A program made the position numbers and the translations under genes. 34,247 nucleotides of DNA. It comes from a virus. The stretch lies in the IMG/VR virus record IMGVR_UViG_3300032313_000396, positions 1 to 34,247 of that record; one strand, written 5' to 3'. This document shows positions 7,544-14,274 of the stretch, piece after piece (the first letter of the stretch is position 1; the number at the start of each line of letters is the position of its first letter). The notes below the pieces were generated by a model. It ran no database searches and was not told the DNA's origin. It saw nothing but the letters and a program-made list of their open reading frames with translations.

Positions 7544-8311
7544 TTATAGAACAAATGTATCCTTAAAATACCTTCTAGCATAGGATTCTGAAACGTAAAC
7601 CACTACACATGAGCAGTTTATAGTCTGAGCAGCTCCTCCGTTTAAATCTCCAGGCTTGTCCATCAAGACTTGAACCCCATTGGTAAAAAACACAAACGGC
7701 TGATCAAATCGTATCGGTTTATTCTGTGCTTGTATATGCTGAATTCTAGGCTCCTTTGCTCCTCCATGAATCCATATCTTCCATAGCTGAGTTCCTGTCT
7801 GATTGGCCCAATCTTGAGCAGAACGCTTCTTTCCCTCATTGTAAGCTCTTGTAGCTTCAGTCCTAGCAATTGCCCTAGCTCTTTTTATATCGGGAATCTG
7901 CCCAACCAACAACTCTTCAATCTGTCTAGGAGTTAATCCATCCTCAATACCTTTAGCAACTATCTCGTTAACTTTTTTTTGACTAGTATCCGTTACATCA
8001 AATATTAGCTGACCTAAATTAACAATTACCCAATTTTTTATAAACTCAAGCCAAGTGCTAAGAAAAAAATTATCTGGCAGAAACTTCTTCTCTCTATTGT
8101 CCTGACGAATCCGATTAAACTCTTTAGTTGCAGAATCAACAAATACAGCCTGATAGAACTTTACATAAGCATCCTGCATCGGCAACAAAGGCACAACTGG
8201 CTTTGCTTGCTCTTTTAATGCCTCTGTAAATATTTTTACTCCAAGGCGCTCGTATTTCTTCAAATCAGCTTGAGCAGACCTTCTAACCTTAGAGTAATTT
8301 ATTTTATTCAT
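7544..8311 (-). CDS. Phage head morphogenesis protein (SPP1 gp7 / Mu gpF family)
   Basis: This 255-residue protein is a minor head protein usually bound to the portal and needed for proper head assembly or DNA release. The C-terminal half carries the family signature: IPDIKRARAIARTEATRAYN (RAxxIArTE.....N), then KIWIHGGAKEPRIQHIQAQN in the place of the usual W....d.rvR..H....G, and a C-terminal TINCSCVVVY matching the usual iNCRC motif. The arginine of that last motif is replaced by Ser. It follows the portal gene with a 3-base gap, the standard order. Confidence 0.9.
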   Translation of the reverse strand: MNKINYSKVRRSAQADLKKYERLGVKIFTEALKEQAKPVVPLLPMQDAYVKFYQAVFVDSATKEFNRIRQDNREKKFLPDNFFLSTWLEFIKNWVIVNLGQLIFDVTDTSQKKVNEIVAKGIEDGLTPRQIEELLVGQIPDIKRARAIARTEATRAYNEGKKRSAQDWANQTGTQLWKIWIHGGAKEPRIQHIQAQNKPIRFDQPFVFFTNGVQVLMDKPGDLNGGAAQTINCSCVVVYVSESYARRYFKDTFVL

Positions 8312-8314
8312 TTC

Positions 8315-9697
8315 TTATGCTTGGAAGTCTACAAAGTCCGTTGCAGCGTTTCCTAGTGCCTCATCGCTTGGAATCACGTTGCTAGGTATCCAATGTACGT
8401 CCATCGCTGGGTCTTCGCTAGCGTGCCAGTTCAATAGGCTTCTAACCTCATTACCAGTAAAGTATGGAGACTTTCCATAAGTGTCCAAAATTACTTGCAC
8501 ATCTGGTTGTAACTCTGAGAACGATGAAATATCGAAATCAATCACATAATCCATGCCGTAAGACATCCCAAGCCATTGCGTAAACTTCTCCTCAATCATC
8601 TGAAGCTGTGGCATAATCACATCTGTAACCAAAGCCTTCTGTGCGCCCTCTAAATTGGCATATGTAGCGTTCGAAGTAAACAAAACAGGGTTAACTCCCC
8701 AAAGACCGCAAAGAGTTTGCAAATCCATGTTTTGAGAGTTGATAATGTCCATAGCAACTGGACTCAATCCGATTGCATCGTAACGCAAAGGAATCGAGGA
8801 GGCAACGATTTTATTAATGTTTTTATTGCCGTTTATCCTCTCGTCTATACGCTCGTCCATTTTGGCTCTTTGGTCAGGGGACGGCCAAAACTCAGGATTT
8901 GTAATGTTTGGCGAAATAATGCCTTTGGCTCCTCCGTTTTGGAAAGTCTTTTGCTTGGCATAGGTCGCTTCGTTATTTGCCTGTAGAGTTGTTAAGCCAG
9001 CCAAGAGTGGAGGCATTCCACGAAGTTGGGCGCCATTCAAATCCCAAGTTAAATTTGTGGTTTTAATATGTAAAACCTCATTTGCTGGAATCTCAATGTT
9101 CTGGTCGCCAATTATCAACTTGTAACCTCTCACAGGCTCAAAAAGACTGCCAGCCACAATCTCCACATAGTTAGACGGCAAAACGTACATCTCTTTTATT
9201 TTGCCCTTATTAAGGCCTTCAGATGGAGCAAATCCGTAAACAAATATCTCGCCGCTAGTATTGTACCACGTTAGCATCGAATCAAGAAACTCGCTCCAAG
9301 TTTGCATTGAATTAGGATTCTTAATCAACTGGCTTACTGGATCGGTATAACTTACATCTTCAAGCTCCTTTTTACGAAATGCTATGCTCTGCAATCTGTT
9401 AAGTTCTTTTGAGTTATATTTTCCGCCTCTGTATTTTTTGCTTCCTTCGCTCTCTTTGTAAACGTATGTCGGGCACTGCTTGCCTTTCTCGGCTATCTTT
9501 CGAATAATTGAGTAAACAAGTGCATTACCTTTGTAACCTTTGTCGATAAATGTTTGTTGATTTGAGTCATACCAAACAACCATTGTTGAGGCCGTAAATT
9601 GGCCATAAAGTATTTGATTGAGAAGGTTTACATCGGGTTTTTGTGGTGTCGAAATAACCGTAGGAGTAATGTATGACCTTAGAGCCTTTAATAGCAT
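8315..9697 (-). CDS. Portal protein, HK97 family
   Basis: This 460-residue protein forms the dodecameric DNA-entry ring. The sequence has family landmarks: AFRKKELEDVSYTDPVSQLI before the wing, SMQTWSEFLDSMLTWYNTSGEIFVYG (SxxxfwexlvtsLLlhGnayv type) near 130-155, ANEVLHIKTTNLTWDLN (eevlHikg) near 208-224, and GMPPLLAGLTTLQ near 228-240. Residues 330-345 hold the LCGLWGVNPVLF segment of the stem/crown. It follows the small membrane gene and has its own conserved late promoter. Confidence 0.95.
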   Translation of the reverse strand: MLLKALRSYITPTVISTPQKPDVNLLNQILYGQFTASTMVVWYDSNQQTFIDKGYKGNALVYSIIRKIAEKGKQCPTYVYKESEGSKKYRGGKYNSKELNRLQSIAFRKKELEDVSYTDPVSQLIKNPNSMQTWSEFLDSMLTWYNTSGEIFVYGFAPSEGLNKGKIKEMYVLPSNYVEIVAGSLFEPVRGYKLIIGDQNIEIPANEVLHIKTTNLTWDLNGAQLRGMPPLLAGLTTLQANNEATYAKQKTFQNGGAKGIISPNITNPEFWPSPDQRAKMDERIDERINGNKNINKIVASSIPLRYDAIGLSPVAMDIINSQNMDLQTLCGLWGVNPVLFTSNATYANLEGAQKALVTDVIMPQLQMIEEKFTQWLGMSYGMDYVIDFDISSFSELQPDVQVILDTYGKSPYFTGNEVRSLLNWHASEDPAMDVHWIPSNVIPSDEALGNAATDFVDFQA

Positions 9698-9713
9698 AGC
9701 ATATTCGTTTTAG

Positions 9714-9721
9714 CAAATATA
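9714..9721 (-). promoter_or_regulatory. Late promoter -7 box and leader of the portal gene
   Basis: TATATTTG on the minus strand is followed by the 16-nt leader CTAAAACGAATATGCT and the portal ATG at 9697, the same arrangement as at 500-507 and 7506-7513. The -33 position (about 9739-9741) reads TTT, not TTG, so this copy may be weaker or depend on another factor. The upstream part lies inside the small membrane-protein gene. Confidence 0.68.
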
Positions 9722-9722
9722 C

Positions 9723-9887
9723 TTATTTATTCTTTTCTAAAAATGTAACTCCATAAAACCAAGTTACTACCATAACAGCGCGAGCGCTCCAATGCCAATT
9801 AAATACGTTAAAATCCAATGTCACGAAAACTATAAATAAATAAGTGATTAACATTAATATAAGCGCGGCAATTGTTTCTTTTTTCAT
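9723..9887 (-). CDS. Small two-TM membrane protein between terminase and portal
   Basis: This 54-residue product starts at an ATG overlapping the TGA of the terminase gene (ATGA at 9884-9887) and ends with a TAA at 9723-9725, 25 bases before the portal ATG. Residues 6-24 (IAALILMLITYLFIVFVTL) and about 37-50 form two hydrophobic stretches joined by a Trp/Asn-rich loop and ending EKNK. A membrane protein at this place is unusual for siphoviruses. A role in superinfection exclusion or host takeover is conceivable, but the sequence does not show it. Confidence 0.75.
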   Translation of the reverse strand: MKKETIAALILMLITYLFIVFVTLDFNVFNWHWSARAVMVVTWFYGVTFLEKNK

Positions 9888-11095
9888 ATTGAGAATTCAA
9901 AGTTGTTTTTTACCATTAATTCAGTTAAACCCCAAACAAGCGCGTCAACTCGATCGGGTGATTTTCCCTTGTCGGGGTTAAAGGTTACCATTTGTGATTC
10001 TAAGATAGGGAAACTACCAACGTGATAAATTTGCCCTTGTTCGTATAATGAATATACGGGCTCGGCTCTCACATATTTTCCCTTAGTTGCTGTTACTAGC
10101 TTTATTCTAAAATTAGTTCCTTGGGACTTTAATACAGCTTCGACCATGTCACCACCTTGGTTCTTTTCAGCTACTATGCAGTCGGCGTTCCATCTTAGCG
10201 CTGCATCATTTGCGACCTTTGCCCAATGATTCGGACTATACTTTCCGCTAAGGTCTTCGAGCACATATCCAAATCCTTCACTATCTTTTCCAACGACAAT
10301 TAAGCCGGTTTCGTCGCTTTGCATATTTGCAGTTACGGCGGGATCGATTGCAACAATTATCCTTGTTAGGTTTGGCGCTTCATCTATTCTAGCCTTTCCA
10401 ATTATTGCGCGATTCCACAACATTCCGTCGGCGTCGTCCAACCAAGTGCCCAAAAATAGATGCTCGTAACGCGCTCTATTCTCTCGCTTGGTTTTTTCCG
10501 CGGCTTGTATGAATGAATCACTTAAATTCTCTTTATTGTCTAGGTATGTCGTATGTATGTAGGTCGTATCTTCTCTTTTCTTTTTTACAAAGTCGTTATA
10601 TATCCAATGCGATTTATACGACGGATTCATTACTAGAATCACGCGGTTTGCGTTATCCTTTGCGCGTATCGATAAGTCTACTTTGTCGAATACGTCGGAG
10701 TCTGTTAATTCTTCCGCTTCATCAATTACCCAAGTTGACAAACCAGCGATCGATTTAAGATTTGCAGTGTTAACGCCGGAACTCGTTTTGATGCCGCGAA
10801 ATAGTATTTTTGATCCTGTCAACTTATTAATGATTTCGGATTGTGTAATCTCAAAGTCGTTGACTTTTCCCATGATTTCTATCTTATCTAGAAACTCGGG
10901 AATAATCGATATAAACGCCGAAACCAAAGTATAACGCGTAAACAAAATTACGTGTCCTTTTTGATAAGTTAGATTAAGTAGAAACAGCGCCAAAGTCCAA
11001 GATTTGCCCGATCCACGTCCGCCGGTGATAAGATAATACCTTGTATCGGGATATTCATAAAATAACGGCTTGTAATCCTCTAATAAATTGATCAT
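9884..11095 (-). CDS. terL: Terminase large subunit
   Basis: This 403-residue ATPase-nuclease packages DNA through the portal. Walker A GGRGSGKS is at 25-32 and Walker B WVIDEAEEL around 122-130. The RNase H-like nuclease has IIVAIDPAV (D251), CIVAEKNQGG (E310) and SPDRVDALVWGL (D384). The ATG at 11095 is chosen over a TTG six bases upstream because it overlaps the stop of the small subunit (ATGA at 11092-11095). The length is slightly short for the family but both domains are complete. I cannot tell cos from pac packaging from the sequence alone. Confidence 0.96.
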   Translation of the reverse strand: MINLLEDYKPLFYEYPDTRYYLITGGRGSGKSWTLALFLLNLTYQKGHVILFTRYTLVSAFISIIPEFLDKIEIMGKVNDFEITQSEIINKLTGSKILFRGIKTSSGVNTANLKSIAGLSTWVIDEAEELTDSDVFDKVDLSIRAKDNANRVILVMNPSYKSHWIYNDFVKKKREDTTYIHTTYLDNKENLSDSFIQAAEKTKRENRARYEHLFLGTWLDDADGMLWNRAIIGKARIDEAPNLTRIIVAIDPAVTANMQSDETGLIVVGKDSEGFGYVLEDLSGKYSPNHWAKVANDAALRWNADCIVAEKNQGGDMVEAVLKSQGTNFRIKLVTATKGKYVRAEPVYSLYEQGQIYHVGSFPILESQMVTFNPDKGKSPDRVDALVWGLTELMVKNNFEFSI

Positions 11096-11493
11096 AGCCA
11101 AATGTCAAATTGTTTGTTCTCTTTATCTTGGTCTACCAAGTTTTGGTAATCGCTTCTTACTTGCTTTTGCAGTTCGTCCAATTGCTGGTTTGTTTCTTCT
11201 TCTTCTTCGCTTACTAACTTTGCGGATTCTATAGCAACTCTTTTGCCTATCCACTGAATAGGAGGCGCGATTTTCTCACCGTTGCTGGTTACGTCGATTT
11301 GCTGTTTAGGTAATCCAAAGCGATAAGATAGCCAAAGTTTTAGCGCGTTCGTGTCACCTTGTTGACATTTGTACAAAAGCGCTTCCCAAATTTTATTGGG
11401 TACGCAAATGGCGTCCATTTGTTCAATTATCTTTATTTCTTCAATTTTTGGCTTTCTACCAGCGCCTAACCTTGCGCCTCCATTTTTCCCCAT
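11092..11493 (-). CDS. terS: Terminase small subunit
   Basis: This 133-residue DNA-recognition subunit precedes the large subunit and is coupled to it by ATGA. The start GKNGGARLGAGRKPK is the Gly/Arg/Lys-rich opening common to small subunits and other phage DNA-binding proteins. Helical segments at 45-60 (ALLYKCQQGDTNALKLWLSY) and an acidic, Gln-rich C-terminal coiled coil (EEEEETNQQLDELQKQVRSD) for oligomerisation or TerL contact follow. It is the first gene of the late arm, 7 bases downstream of the operator-like sequence at 11500-11511. Confidence 0.88.
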   Translation of the reverse strand: MGKNGGARLGAGRKPKIEEIKIIEQMDAICVPNKIWEALLYKCQQGDTNALKLWLSYRFGLPKQQIDVTSNGEKIAPPIQWIGKRVAIESAKLVSEEEEETNQQLDELQKQVRSDYQNLVDQDKENKQFDIWL

Positions 11494-11499
11494 GTTAAT

Positions 11500-11511
11500 A
11501 CAAAGTATTGT
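11500..11511 (-). promoter_or_regulatory. ACAA-N4-TTGT operator-like site before terS
   Basis: ACAAAGTATTGT lies 7 bases upstream of the terS ATG. It matches the palindromic sites at 11604-11615 and 11724-11735 in the early promoters of the same divergent region. A shared regulator acting on both arms is inferred. No convincing TAnnTTTG box accompanies it, so the terS promoter itself is uncertain. Confidence 0.5.
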
Positions 11512-11591
11512 AAAACTGAAATAAAGTGATTATTCACTTCAAAGGTAATTGAAAATAAATAAAAAAAAATAAAAAATATATTTACAAACAC

Positions 11592-11622
11592 TTGCACAAT
11601 CTTACAAAGCTTTGTATATTTG
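11592..11622 (+). promoter_or_regulatory. Early promoter P1 with perfect palindromic operator
   Basis: TTG (11592-11594), a 20-base spacer and TATATTTG (11615-11622) match the Bacteroidota consensus. Between the boxes lies the perfect 12-bp palindrome ACAAAGCTTTGT (11604-11615), which touches the -7 box and would block polymerase if occupied. The first recognised rightward gene lies 160 bases downstream; the A-rich leader holds no clear gene. Confidence 0.75.
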
Positions 11623-11711
11623 GTAAGTGATAAGGCACAAAAAAATCGCAAAAGGCGGTTTAAAAAGTAAAAAAAAAGATTAAAAAAAGTAAAAAATATT
11701 TACCTAATTAC

Positions 11712-11742
11712 TTGCAATTACTTACAAACCTTTGTACATTTA
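11712..11742 (+). promoter_or_regulatory. Early promoter P2 with operator
   Basis: TTG (11712-11714), a 20-base spacer and TACATTTA (11735-11742) give the same layout as P1. The operator is ACAAACCTTTGT (11724-11735), one mismatch from palindromy. P1 and P2 share most bases between the boxes (CTTGCA..., TTACAAA, CTTTGTA), so they look duplicated. The first early ATG is at 11785. Confidence 0.65.
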
Positions 11743-11784
11743 CTTAAGAATTAGAAACAACAACAACACTAAACACACAAACAA

Positions 11785-11922
11785 ATGAACACTTCAAACA
11801 ACACAACCGCAAACAAGATCAACGAAAACACAAAAGCTAATATTATCGCTTTCGGCATCATGGCTGTAGTGATAATAATCGGAATTATTTACGGAATGCA
11901 ATTGGACGCAATCGGATATTAA
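11785..11922 (+). CDS. Early membrane mini-protein, 45 residues
   Basis: A polar, Asn/Thr-rich N-terminus (MNTSNNTTANKINENTKAN) precedes one hydrophobic segment, about 20-37 (IIAFGIMAVVIIIGIIYG). It is the first gene after early promoter P2, with an A-rich leader (acacacaaacaa) before the ATG, the usual form here. Being first in the early arm suggests early expression and a possible host-membrane role, but no family is recognised. The next mini-gene begins two bases after the stop. Confidence 0.65.
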   Translation: MNTSNNTTANKINENTKANIIAFGIMAVVIIIGIIYGMQLDAIGY

Positions 11923-11924
11923 TC

Positions 11925-12017
11925 ATGAAAACTTTACTACAAATCATTTATACTATAATCGCATTTAGTCCAATTTTATTTTTGGGTTATTTGCTAGGAT
12001 TAACACTACTTAAATAA
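11925..12017 (+). CDS. Hydrophobic mini-protein, 30 residues
   Basis: The 30-residue product is almost wholly one membrane helix (MKTLLQIIYTIIAFSPILFL and a Leu-rich end). It begins two bases after the preceding stop and is followed by a 28-base A-rich leader to the GP88 gene. Very small, so a chance ORF cannot be excluded. The tight packing and clean membrane profile favour a real peptide. Confidence 0.45.
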   Translation: MKTLLQIIYTIIAFSPILFLGYLLGLTLLK

Positions 12018-12045
12018 ACACAAACAATACTAAACACGACACAAA

Positions 12046-12675
12046 ATGAAAGCTCAAAACTTATTAGGAACGGGAAACAGCAAGCTAGTAAAAACCGCCA
12101 AAGAATTCGGCGTACGGATATTTAATTTTTCAATACCAGCGGGCAACGACAAAAAGAGCGGGAAAATTACGTGTCCTTTTGCTGGAAGCTGTTTAAAGCT
12201 TTGCTATGCAAAAAGGGGAATGTATCGTTTTGGCAATGTGGAACGCGCGCTTACAAAAAGATACGAAGCAAGCAAGGAAGAAAATTTTGTTCAAACAATT
12301 ACGGACGAACTCGCAAAGGTTAAAAAAGACAAACAAACCTATGTACGAATTCATGATTCAGGGGATTTTTACTCGCCTGCATACTTCGCAAAGTGGTTAG
12401 AAATAGCTAGATTAAATCCAACGGTTAGATTTTACGCTTACACAAAATCGCATTCGTTTATCCGTGGTATACAATTGCCGGAAAACATGGATTTAATTTA
12501 CTCGCTTGGATCAACTAAGGACGAACTAATTAACCAGGATACAGAGCGCCATTCAAAGATATTTTATTCAGCTGAAGAAATGCAAGCGCAAGGCTACACG
12601 GATTCGAGCTATTTAGATTTAGTTGCTACAAAGTGGATCACAGAGAATCACAAAATAGGGTTAATCATTCACTAA
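12046..12675 (+). CDS. GP88-family phage protein
   Basis: This 209-residue protein resembles the Gene product 88 family first named from mycobacteriophage L5. Its signature is the N-terminal NLLGTGNSKLVKTAKEFGVR, a Cys cluster in TCPFAGSCLKLCYAKRGMY (three Cys at about 44, 49, 53) and HDSGDFYSPAYFAKWLEIAR around 103-122, followed by FYAYTKSHSF. The Cys cluster suggests a metal or Fe-S site and the F-Y-A-Y-T-K-S segment is typical of the family. Biochemical function is not established. It is the first large early gene, in a place often used for host-takeover functions. Confidence 0.82.
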   Translation: MKAQNLLGTGNSKLVKTAKEFGVRIFNFSIPAGNDKKSGKITCPFAGSCLKLCYAKRGMYRFGNVERALTKRYEASKEENFVQTITDELAKVKKDKQTYVRIHDSGDFYSPAYFAKWLEIARLNPTVRFYAYTKSHSFIRGIQLPENMDLIYSLGSTKDELINQDTERHSKIFYSAEEMQAQGYTDSSYLDLVATKWITENHKIGLIIH

Positions 12676-12692
12676 TAAAAAACACTAATAAA

Positions 12693-12881
12693 ATGCAAGA
12701 TTTATTCGAACACCCCGAAACATGGCCCGCTAATTTGCGGGCTATTTTAGCGCGTTACATGGCAAAGGAACAAACGTACACGAACTTGATACGACTTGAA
12801 AACGAGCTATTTAAAATAGGCTATTCGATTGAGTACGGTTTAGATTGTATGGCCTACAACTTAAACAAAATAAACAAATGA
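12693..12881 (+). CDS. Hypothetical early protein, 62 residues
   Basis: The product begins MQDLFEHPETWPANLRAILA and is mostly helical, with Tyr-rich ends and LIRLENELFKIGYSIEYGLD in the middle. The ATG at 12693 is chosen because it follows an A-rich leader (cactaataaa) and starts the acidic, well-folded part; an in-frame ATG 60 bases earlier would overlap the GP88 gene. Its TGA overlaps the next start (12878-12881). No family recognised with a known role. Confidence 0.7.
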   Translation: MQDLFEHPETWPANLRAILARYMAKEQTYTNLIRLENELFKIGYSIEYGLDCMAYNLNKINK

Positions 12882-13066
12882 GAAAGCCCTATTTTACTAT
12901 TCATTCAGTTAAAGCGCTCGAAAGCCGGGCGTTTTCTGTATTTCGTGCAAATATTGAGAACACGCCGGATAAATTAGAATTAGCTAGAAAGCTTTACCCA
13001 ATTGAATTTTGGTATATAGAATTCCACGACGTAAAAATTAGCGTTCTTCCTGTTTATGGCGCGTAA
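12878..13066 (+). CDS. Hypothetical early protein, 62 residues
   Basis: The ATG overlaps the stop of the previous gene (ATGA), fixing the start. The product, MRKPYFTIHSVKALESRAFS then a helical ELARKLYPIEFWYIEFHDVKISVLPVYGA end, is basic at the start and aromatic at the end. No known domain is recognised. It is the last gene before the repeat region. Confidence 0.7.
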   Translation: MRKPYFTIHSVKALESRAFSVFRANIENTPDKLELARKLYPIEFWYIEFHDVKISVLPVYGA

Positions 13067-13186
13067 TTTTCGGGCTTATTTTAGCGCGTTTAACGCGTTT
13101 AAATTTTAGCGTATAGATTACCACTAGTAAAAAAAGATAGCTTTACCACTGGCCTAAAAATAGCCTGATAAACCAAGCGCGAAACC

Positions 13187-13601
13187 GTAGTATAAAACAA
13201 AAGCAGTGGACGAAACCCAAAGCAGTGGACGAAACCCAAAGCAGTAGTATAAAACAAAATAAGTAGTGGAAACACGCCGGAAAATTTAGAGCGCTGATCC
13301 GTAGAGTAAAACAAAATAAGTAGAGTAAAACAAAATAAGTAGAGTAAAACAAAAAGTAATGTCTACAAAATGTCTAAAATTTTGCGGCCGCAAATTGCGA
13401 CCTGAAAAAATAAGTAGTGGAAAACAAAACAAGTAGTGGAAAACAGAACCAGCGCCGCAATCTAGTGGAAAACAAAATCCATAGTGGAAAACAAAATCCA
13501 TAGTGGAAAACAAAAATTGCAGCTCGCTAGTGGAAATTAAAACCGCTAGTGGAAATTAAAACCACTCACACAAAAAACTTACCGCTAGTGGAAAACAGAA
13601 A
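13187..13601 (+). repeat. Array of about 16 TAGTGGAAAACAAAA-type repeats
   Basis: All copies face the same way. Variants are: gtagtataaaacaaaa (13187, 13244), gcagtggacgaaaccca (13203, 13222), gtagagtaaaacaaaataa (13301, 13320, 13339), gtagtggaaaacaaaac and its CAGAACC variant (13414, 13433), tagtggaaaacaaaatcca (13463, 13482, 13501), tagtggaaattaaaacc (13528, 13547), tagtggaaaacagaaa (13586), and a degenerate copy at 13263. Neighbouring copies are usually exactly 19 bases apart. Sub-families sit next to their own kind, as expected from local duplication. TAGTGGAAAA also occurs inside the next genes at 13774 and 14718. Confidence 0.9.
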
Positions 13602-13620
13602 AATAAATTTTACAATTCGT

Positions 13621-13650
13621 TTGCAACTAATACAATCTTTTGTACTTTTA
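13621..13650 (+). promoter_or_regulatory. Early promoter P3 with operator-like site
   Basis: TTG (13621-13623), a 19-base spacer and TACTTTTA (13643-13650) resemble P1/P2. ACAATCTTTTGT (13632-13643) occupies the same place as the palindromic operators there. The ATG of the next gene is at 13676, after an A/C-rich leader (aaaacacaaaaacaaa). Confidence 0.55.
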
Positions 13651-13675
13651 CATCATACTAAAACACAAAAACAAA

Positions 13676-13915
13676 ATGCTAAAAGATCACCAATTTATTT
13701 ATGAGAAATCTGGTTTCACTTTGGAACTGGAATCTTTCGAGAACGAAGGAATTGTTCTTGACATTTATTTCGGTAGTGGAAAATCTCTCACGCTAGAACT
13801 TTACGACGAATTAAACGAACGATTTACAGAACATTACAAAATAGTTTGCCAAATTTTAGATCCATTTATTATTGAACAATTAGAAAACGAAATCAAAAAA
13901 TGCTTTACGAAATGA
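13676..13915 (+). CDS. Hypothetical early protein, 79 residues
   Basis: The product starts MLKDHQFIYEKSGFTLELES and is acidic, with a beta-rich N-terminal half (SGFTLELESFENEGIVLDIYF) and a helical C-terminal half (PFIIEQLENEIKKCFTK). The ATG at 13676 follows the A/C-rich leader typical of this genome. An in-frame ATG 36 bases upstream would lie in the promoter. Its stop overlaps the start of the small DNA-binding gene (ATGA). The sequence contains one copy of TAGTGGAAAA in frame as Ser-Gly-Lys. No family recognised. Confidence 0.7.
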   Translation: MLKDHQFIYEKSGFTLELESFENEGIVLDIYFGSGKSLTLELYDELNERFTEHYKIVCQILDPFIIEQLENEIKKCFTK

Positions 13916-14094
13916 TGACAGCCACAGAATACGGAGTATTGCGTGGCTTTAGCGAAAAATCAACAAGAGTTCACCAGATTATTCGATCTGGAGTTAATCC
14001 ACCAGAGTGGGTGCATCCGCCTAGAAAGCTAGGAAATCAATGGGTAGTTTTTGTTTCAACTGAATGGATAGAAAATGGTAGAGGAAATAGTTGA
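13912..14094 (+). CDS. Small DNA-binding protein (winged-HTH/excisionase-like)
   Basis: The 60-residue product, MMTATEYGVLRGFSEKSTRV then HQIIRSGVNPPEWVHPPRKL and GNQWVVFVSTEW, has the layout of AlpA/excisionase-like winged-helix proteins: a T-A-x-E-Y start, a helix-turn-helix with a recognition helix around STRVHQIIRSG, and a beta-wing ending in W-V-V-F-V-S. It could regulate the early arm or assist recombination. The start is placed at the ATGA overlap (13912). A start 12 bases upstream is possible. Confidence 0.65.
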   Translation: MMTATEYGVLRGFSEKSTRVHQIIRSGVNPPEWVHPPRKLGNQWVVFVSTEWIENGRGNS

Positions 14095-14245
14095 CCAATG
14101 GATTCTCGAGAACTACGGAAAACTAGCCGATAGTGAAAAATTCGAGATAATGAAAACATTCGAATTGTATTGGGATCAATTTAACTTCCCGTACGCTGAA
14201 ATTAAAACGCTAAAACAATACCCTCCCCCCCCCTTTTTTTCCTAG
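14075..14245 (+). CDS. Small acidic protein ending in the C9T7 tract
   Basis: The 56-residue product begins MVEEIVDQWILENYGKLADS and continues with EKFEIMKTFELYWDQFNFPY, a clearly protein-like acidic helix. It overlaps the preceding gene by 20 bases. Its last codons read through nine C and seven T (14225-14240) as Pro-Pro-Pro-Phe-Phe-Ser before TAG at 14243-14245. One base more in the tract, or a -1 ribosomal slip, would remove this stop and run on without another stop into the ERF gene in frame. The end of the protein is therefore likely unstable. Confidence 0.6.
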   Translation: MVEEIVDQWILENYGKLADSEKFEIMKTFELYWDQFNFPYAEIKTLKQYPPPPFFS

Positions 14246-14274
14246 TAAAAAACAATAAAAAAAACACGAAACAC

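Larger units (their letters stand above)
13067..13675. other. 609-bp non-coding region filled with short repeats
   Basis: No convincing gene lies here. Open frames on the minus strand are low-complexity (Phe/Leu/Tyr/Ser-rich) products of the repeats. From 13187 to about 13601 there are some 16 copies of related elements (annotated separately). Upstream is a stretch with GCGCGTTT / AACGCGTT motifs (13083-13099) and one CTAGTAAAAAA site (13124 on). The region ends with a promoter with operator (13621-13650). It could be a replication or recombination site, a packaging signal, or a cis-acting RNA. Confidence 0.85.

Noticed and set aside
11466-11651. Minus-strand open frame of 61 codons overlapping terS
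   Set aside because: It covers the divergent promoter region, is Phe/Ile-rich and has no coupling or leader; the promoters P1 and terS explain the sequence.
13099-13513. Three overlapping minus-strand open frames of about 70 codons
   Set aside because: They are Phe/Leu/Tyr-rich translations of the repeat array, lack a plausible leader and overlap each other in different frames.
13187-13601. CRISPR array
   Set aside because: The repeated unit is short and degenerate, spacers are 0-20 bases and not unique, and there is no leader or cas gene.
13912-14094. Excisionase implying an integrated lifestyle
   Set aside because: No integrase or attachment-site candidate was found, so the winged-HTH protein is more safely called a small regulator.
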